From Chitinophagales bacterium (GTDB lineage Bacteria > Bacteroidota > Bacteroidia > Chitinophagales > UBA2359), in assembly GCA_020629595.1 (NCBI GenBank), contig JAHDDA010000085.1, positions 1-9,268 of the forward strand: a DNA stretch of 9,268 nt, read 5' to 3'. The position numbers were made by a program, and so were the translations under genes. Of the stretch, positions 5,802 to 9,268 are shown in pieces (positions within the stretch are counted from its first letter, which is position 1; every line of letters begins with the position of its first letter). The notes under the pieces were generated by a model. It saw nothing but the letters and a program-made list of their open reading frames with translations. It ran no database searches and was not told the origin of the DNA.

Positions 5802-6258
5802 TGAAGTTTTCAAATGCTTGGGGTAAGAATTGTCGGGCATCTCCATTATTTATCATTATTTCACGAACAATGCTTGAACTAACGTGCGATAAATGTGGAG
5901 GCGAAATAAAAAATAAAGTATCTAAATTAGGGGATAGAGCATTGTTTAGCTGAGCAATTGACTTTTCGTAATCAAAATCATTGCTTGAACGCAAGCCACG
6001 TAAAATGTGTTGTATTCCTTCTTGTTCACAAAAACGAGCAGTAAGCCCACTATAAGATTTAACGCTTACTTTAGGCTCATTTTCAAAAAGTTTATTTAGC
6101 ATTTTCAAACGCTTTTCTAAGGGAAAAAGGTATTTTTTTGAGGAGTTTTCGCCTATTGCCAAAACAATTTCATCAAATAAGGGCAATGCTCTTTTTAAAA
6201 TATCTAAGTGTCCTAAATGAAAAGGATCGAATGAACCTGGGAAAATTGCTTTTTTCAT
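5797..6258 (-). CDS. coaD: Phosphopantetheine adenylyltransferase (CoaD)
   Basis: 153 residues, close to the family norm of about 160. It transfers the AMP part of ATP to 4'-phosphopantetheine, forming dephospho-CoA, the fourth step of coenzyme A synthesis from pantothenate, in the cytoplasm. The nucleotidyltransferase signature GSFDPFHLGH is at 8-17 with His14 and His17. ILRGLR (85-90) supplies the conserved Arg87 and Arg90. DFDYEKSIAQLNNAL (94-108) is the usual substrate-side helix. The closing motif VSSSIVRE (126-133) includes Arg132. Nothing essential looks missing. It reads toward the mbnP operon but is separated from it by 191 bp. It is divergent from the CAP-domain gene. A promoter-like box lies just upstream. 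Confidence 0.97.
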   Translation of the reverse strand: MKKAIFPGSFDPFHLGHLDILKRALPLFDEIVLAIGENSSKKYLFPLEKRLKMLNKLFENEPKVSVKSYSGLTARFCEQEGIQHILRGLRSSNDFDYEKSIAQLNNALSPNLDTLFFISPPHLSHVSSSIVREIMINNGDARQFLPQAFENFI

Positions 6259-6270
6259 TTATTTAATTTT

Positions 6271-6289
6271 TTTGCTTTGAGCAAACTTA
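6271..6289 (-). promoter_or_regulatory. Putative coaD -7 box with overlapping hairpin
   Basis: The minus strand reads TAAGTTTG at 6282-6289, an exact TAnnTTTG match. It would start a leader of roughly 15-20 nt before the coaD ATG at 6258. No good -33 TTTG is found at 19 nt. A perfect 6-bp inverted repeat TTTGCT-TTG-AGCAAA (6271-6285) overlaps the box and could act as an operator or be chance. Confidence 0.35.
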
Positions 6290-6450
6290 ATATAAATGAG
6301 AAGAGTAACCTAGGTATATTCTAATAAAACTCTAAATCAATATAAATATAGATAGTCTTTTCAATTGTGAATTTGTTGTATAATTTGCTCTTTTGTTTAA
6401 GTTTCAAACCTACTAGAGATAAAAAACTAAAAAGTAAATTCTTGTAAGCC

Positions 6451-6481
6451 TTTGTAAAAAAATAAAATGTTTATAATTTTA
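6451..6481 (+). promoter_or_regulatory. Probable promoter for the CAP-domain gene
   Basis: TTTG at 6451-6454 and TAATTTTA at 6474-6481 are separated by exactly 19 nt, the Bacteroidota primary-sigma layout; only the last base of the -7 box (A for G) departs from TAnnTTTG. This predicts a leader of about 30 nt. In the 261-bp gap 6259-6519 I see nothing else apart from the coaD upstream box. The ATG at 6520 follows a T-run and has no Shine-Dalgarno. Confidence 0.5.
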
Positions 6482-6519
6482 CGTTTTAAGAATTGATTAA
6501 CTAACCAATAATTTTTTTT

Positions 6520-9268
6520 ATGCTTAAAAGTATATTCTCTACCCTTATACTATCGTTATGTATATGTATTACTTCATTTGCACAATCTCCAACAGATTTA
6601 AATTCAGATATTGAATGGGATGAAGATGCTATTACAGCAGGTGATCAAGGCTCATATTTTCCTGTTCCTGCTGGTGGATGTGGTTCTATTGATGTTACTG
6701 CAACGCAAAATGCATTTAATAATGCTAGAAGGCAGGAGGAGGCTCAATTAGGTTTACCCGCTTGTTCATTGGGTAATTTGGTTTTACCAGATTTAGCAAC
6801 TTGGAGTACAATGGATAAAAATGCTCAAGCTCTCTATTTATTAAATGCTGAAAGAGCAGCAAGAGCGGGTATTTCGTATCCTTTACCAGCTGGTGGATGC
6901 ACTTCTGATTCTAATCCAACTGGACAAGTTGCAGAAGGTTTATTATTTGAAGTTGCAGAGGCAAGTGCAATACAATTAGCACAGGAGCATATTGATGATA
7001 TCATATTATGTAATGCTTCTGGTCATACCACACCCGCTTGTGGAGGAACAATTCATACTGCTGGTGATTCGCCTTTTGATAGATTCGATAACCATCCAAT
7101 AATTGGAGAAGGTTCTGCTAGTTGTGGAGGCAATGATGCTCATGAGTTCTTAAATTACCAAGAAAATATAGCCTATTTTGCTAGTAATGGTGATAACTGT
7201 TTAACCATTGAAAGAGCAGTTTATAACTGGATTTATGCGGATGCAGGTTCAAGTTGGGGACATAGACATTTAGCACTTTTACAAAGTACAGATTGTTACC
7301 AATTTGGAGGCTTACCTGGTTTGTTAGATGGCTTTAATGATGATTATGGAACTGTAGGAACAGAAGGCTTTGTTGGTATTGCTTGTGGTGGTGCATCTGA
7401 TGGATCATATACTGGTCCTTTTTCAGGATTTACTAGTGTTGATGTAGTAGTAATGACTGTTTTTGATCCAGTTGGAAGTTGTCCAGCAGCTACATATGAT
7501 GTAACAACTACAGCACCAGATGTTTCAAATGCAAATGTTCCAATTCCAACTTTTACAATAAATAGTGCTGGCTGTATTTGTCAAAATAATGAATCAGCAT
7601 CAGGAGCTGTTGATGGTTTATTTGCTGAAACAATTACGGTTAATAGTTCAGTTGCAGATTTAACTAATTTAGTTATTGCAAATGATGTTGGTAATATAGG
7701 CATTTTAGATATGAATGGTAATGCTGCAATTTTACCTTTACCATTTACACAAACGGCTGCTGGTAGTGGTGTTTATGAACTTACGATTTATCACCAAGAT
7801 GAAACAGGTTTTGATATTAATTTGTTTCAGTATGATAATGGAGGAGGTTTGAGTGTCGCAAATCAGGCAGATTGTGCTACACCTTTAGAGCTTTCTAATG
7901 TTTGCGAATATCCAGAAATTACAATGGGCCAAACTATAGCTTCTTGTTATGAAACAACAGATGCTTCTATTACTGGTTTAAGTGTAACAGAAGCTGGTTC
8001 TAATGCAGGTACTACAGTTTTTACATTGGATGATGGTACAAATCCAGCAACAACAGTTACAGATTTAGACCCAAGTACCTTAGCTGTTGGGAACTACACT
8101 TTAACAGCTACATTTACAGGAACAGCCGATGCAGTATTAACAGGAGGAACTATAGCTTCACCTGTTTATGCAGGATGTGAAACTGAAGTTGAAGTAGCTT
8201 TTCAAATAGGAGGATGTGAACCTCAATTTATTTCTAGTTCAGGTTGTACTTGTATGAATAACCAAACTGCAAATGGAGCAGGAGATGGTACATTTTCTGA
8301 AACCTTAACTTTTGAAATTCCTAATGATATTGATTTTTGTTTAGATTTTGGAGGAGCAATAGGTGTTGTTACACCGACAACGATAACACCATTGAATGCC
8401 AATACAAATACATTAATTTTTACATTTAATCATACAGACGGGCAAGGTTATACTGCCAATTTTATAGATTGTAATACAAATGCAAGTATTGATGCAGAGT
8501 TAAGTGATGGTTCAACAATAAATAGTTTTAGCAATGTATGTGAATATCCAGAAATTACGATTGACCAAACTTTAAATCCTTGCTACGAAACTTCAGATGC
8601 AGCTATTGCAGGTTTGAGTGTAACAGAAGCTGACGCTAATGCAGGTACAGTAGTTTTTACATTAGATGACGGTACAAATCCACCAACTATAATTACTGAT
8701 TTAGATCCGAGTTCTTTAACCAATGGTAATTACACACTTACTGCTACATTTACTGGAGTTGCTGATGCAATGTTAACAGGAGGAACTATGGCTACACCTG
8801 TATTTGCAGGTTGTGAAACGTCAGTTTCTTTAGACGTACAAATTGGAGATTGTGCAATAGTTTTAACTGCTTCTGATCCTTGTTCTTGTAATAATGATCA
8901 ATCTGATAATGGTGAGAGAGATGGTACTTTTAGTGAAACAATAATGGTTGAAGGAACTCCTGGGCAATCAATTTGTGCTTCAGTAAATTCAACTGGATTG
9001 TTAGATAATAGTGGAAATCCAATAACGACTGAAATTGCGTTGTCAGAAACAGAAATTGATTTAACAACTAGTGAGTATGAATTGAACTTTAATCACTTAG
9101 ATGCTGTTGGTTACACTGTAGAATTTATTGAATGTGGTACTTTAAATGTTATAAATGTTGAATTGCCAGATAATTCTATTGTTTCGACAATAAGTAATAC
9201 TTGTTATTATCCAATAATTAGGGTTTCCTCAGAAACTAAATCCAACTTGTTTAGCAAAGTTAATAACA
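6520..9268 (+). CDS. Large secreted CAP-domain protein with Cys-rich tandem modules (3' end outside window)
   Basis: Open for 916 codons to the window edge. Signal peptide 1-21 (SFA before Gln22). Residues 22-99 are a Cys-containing leader region. A CAP (SCP/PR-1-type) domain spans about 100-317: helix ALYLLNAERAARAG (104-117), SGHTTPAC with His169, NYQENIAYF with Glu215, and WGHRHLAL with His248 and His250. These correspond to the His/Glu cleft residues of CAP proteins. From 352 on come modules that open with CxCxN and DGxFxET (352, 576, 788) and reach a [VT]C[EY]YP motif (460, 672, 893). CAP proteins are secreted and variously bind lipids or act on partners; the role here is unknown. The modules suggest a cell-surface or type IX-secreted adhesin-like protein, whose C-terminal sorting domain would lie beyond the window. 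No same-strand neighbour is visible. Confidence 0.88.
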   Translation, partial: MLKSIFSTLILSLCICITSFAQSPTDLNSDIEWDEDAITAGDQGSYFPVPAGGCGSIDVTATQNAFNNARRQEEAQLGLPACSLGNLVLPDLATWSTMDKNAQALYLLNAERAARAGISYPLPAGGCTSDSNPTGQVAEGLLFEVAEASAIQLAQEHIDDIILCNASGHTTPACGGTIHTAGDSPFDRFDNHPIIGEGSASCGGNDAHEFLNYQENIAYFASNGDNCLTIERAVYNWIYADAGSSWGHRHLALLQSTDCYQFGGLPGLLDGFNDDYGTVGTEGFVGIACGGASDGSYTGPFSGFTSVDVVVMTVFDPVGSCPAATYDVTTTAPDVSNANVPIPTFTINSAGCICQNNESASGAVDGLFAETITVNSSVADLTNLVIANDVGNIGILDMNGNAAILPLPFTQTAAGSGVYELTIYHQDETGFDINLFQYDNGGGLSVANQADCATPLELSNVCEYPEITMGQTIASCYETTDASITGLSVTEAGSNAGTTVFTLDDGTNPATTVTDLDPSTLAVGNYTLTATFTGTADAVLTGGTIASPVYAGCETEVEVAFQIGGCEPQFISSSGCTCMNNQTANGAGDGTFSETLTFEIPNDIDFCLDFGGAIGVVTPTTITPLNANTNTLIFTFNHTDGQGYTANFIDCNTNASIDAELSDGSTINSFSNVCEYPEITIDQTLNPCYETSDAAIAGLSVTEADANAGTVVFTLDDGTNPPTIITDLDPSSLTNGNYTLTATFTGVADAMLTGGTMATPVFAGCETSVSLDVQIGDCAIVLTASDPCSCNNDQSDNGERDGTFSETIMVEGTPGQSICASVNSTGLLDNSGNPITTEIALSETEIDLTTSEYELNFNHLDAVGYTVEFIECGTLNVINVELPDNSIVSTISNTCYYPIIRVSSETKSNLFSKVNN
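7573..9268 (+). repeat. Tandem Cys-rich modules in the CAP protein, 636-672 bp period
   Basis: CxCxN openings fall at 7573, 8245 and 8881 (steps of 672 and 636 bp), and the NxCxYP motif at 7897, 8533 and 9196 (steps of 636 and 663 bp). The stretch 7897-8217 and its copy 636 bp on agree at about 79 of 107 residues by my hand alignment, including SVTEA, VFTLDDGTNP, TDLDPS and GNYTLTATFTG. They also agree closely in DNA. The first module is more divergent, and the third is cut by the window edge. Each carries several Cys, probably disulfide-bonded outside the cell. Confidence 0.85.

Noticed and set aside
7573..9268. CRISPR-like or other non-coding repeat array in the last 1.7 kb.
   Set aside because: The repeats are long, diverged, keep one open frame, and encode Cys-rich protein modules.

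Overview
The window is AT-rich DNA from a member of the Bacteroidota, probably a free-living or marine flavobacterium-like or saprospira-like organism. This rests on several signs: near-absence of purine-rich ribosome-binding sites, promoter-like TAnnTTTG boxes, a TonB-dependent receptor with a carboxypeptidase-like N-terminal domain, a DUF4286 protein, lipoproteins with an acidic run after the lipid cysteine, and a giant secreted protein built of Cys-rich repeats. No rRNA, tRNA, CRISPR array or intact transposon was seen.

Layout. 1-884 (minus) is the N-terminal part of a TonB-dependent outer-membrane receptor, cut by the window edge. 974-1285 (minus) is a small DUF4286 protein, divergent from 1337-2152 (plus), a class III polyphosphate kinase 2. 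A 215-bp gap follows. It holds a small palindromic element with inverted ends (2162-2294) and a short octad repeat. 2368-2784 (plus) is a thioredoxin-fold protein, separated by a strong bidirectional terminator from 2884-3717 (minus), a secreted PDZ protein. Then comes the most interesting locus: 4856-5605 encodes an MbnP-type lipoprotein and 3815-4828, directly downstream, an MbnH/MauG-type di-haem lipoprotein. Upstream of them, 5797-6258 (minus) is coaD. From 6520 (plus) to the window end runs a secreted CAP-domain protein of at least 916 residues with Cys-rich tandem modules.

How the parts fit. The MbnP-MbnH pair is known from methanotroph copper (methanobactin) operons. There MbnH oxidises a tryptophan of MbnP to kynurenine, making a copper site. 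Here the pair stands alone, with no visible methanobactin genes, and both proteins carry lipoprotein signals suggesting joint display on the outer membrane or cell surface. The di-haem protein has Tyr at the position of the CcpA distal Met, as in MauG, but Ser where MauG and CcpA have the inter-haem Trp. The other genes look like housekeeping or envelope genes without a clear functional link to the pair.
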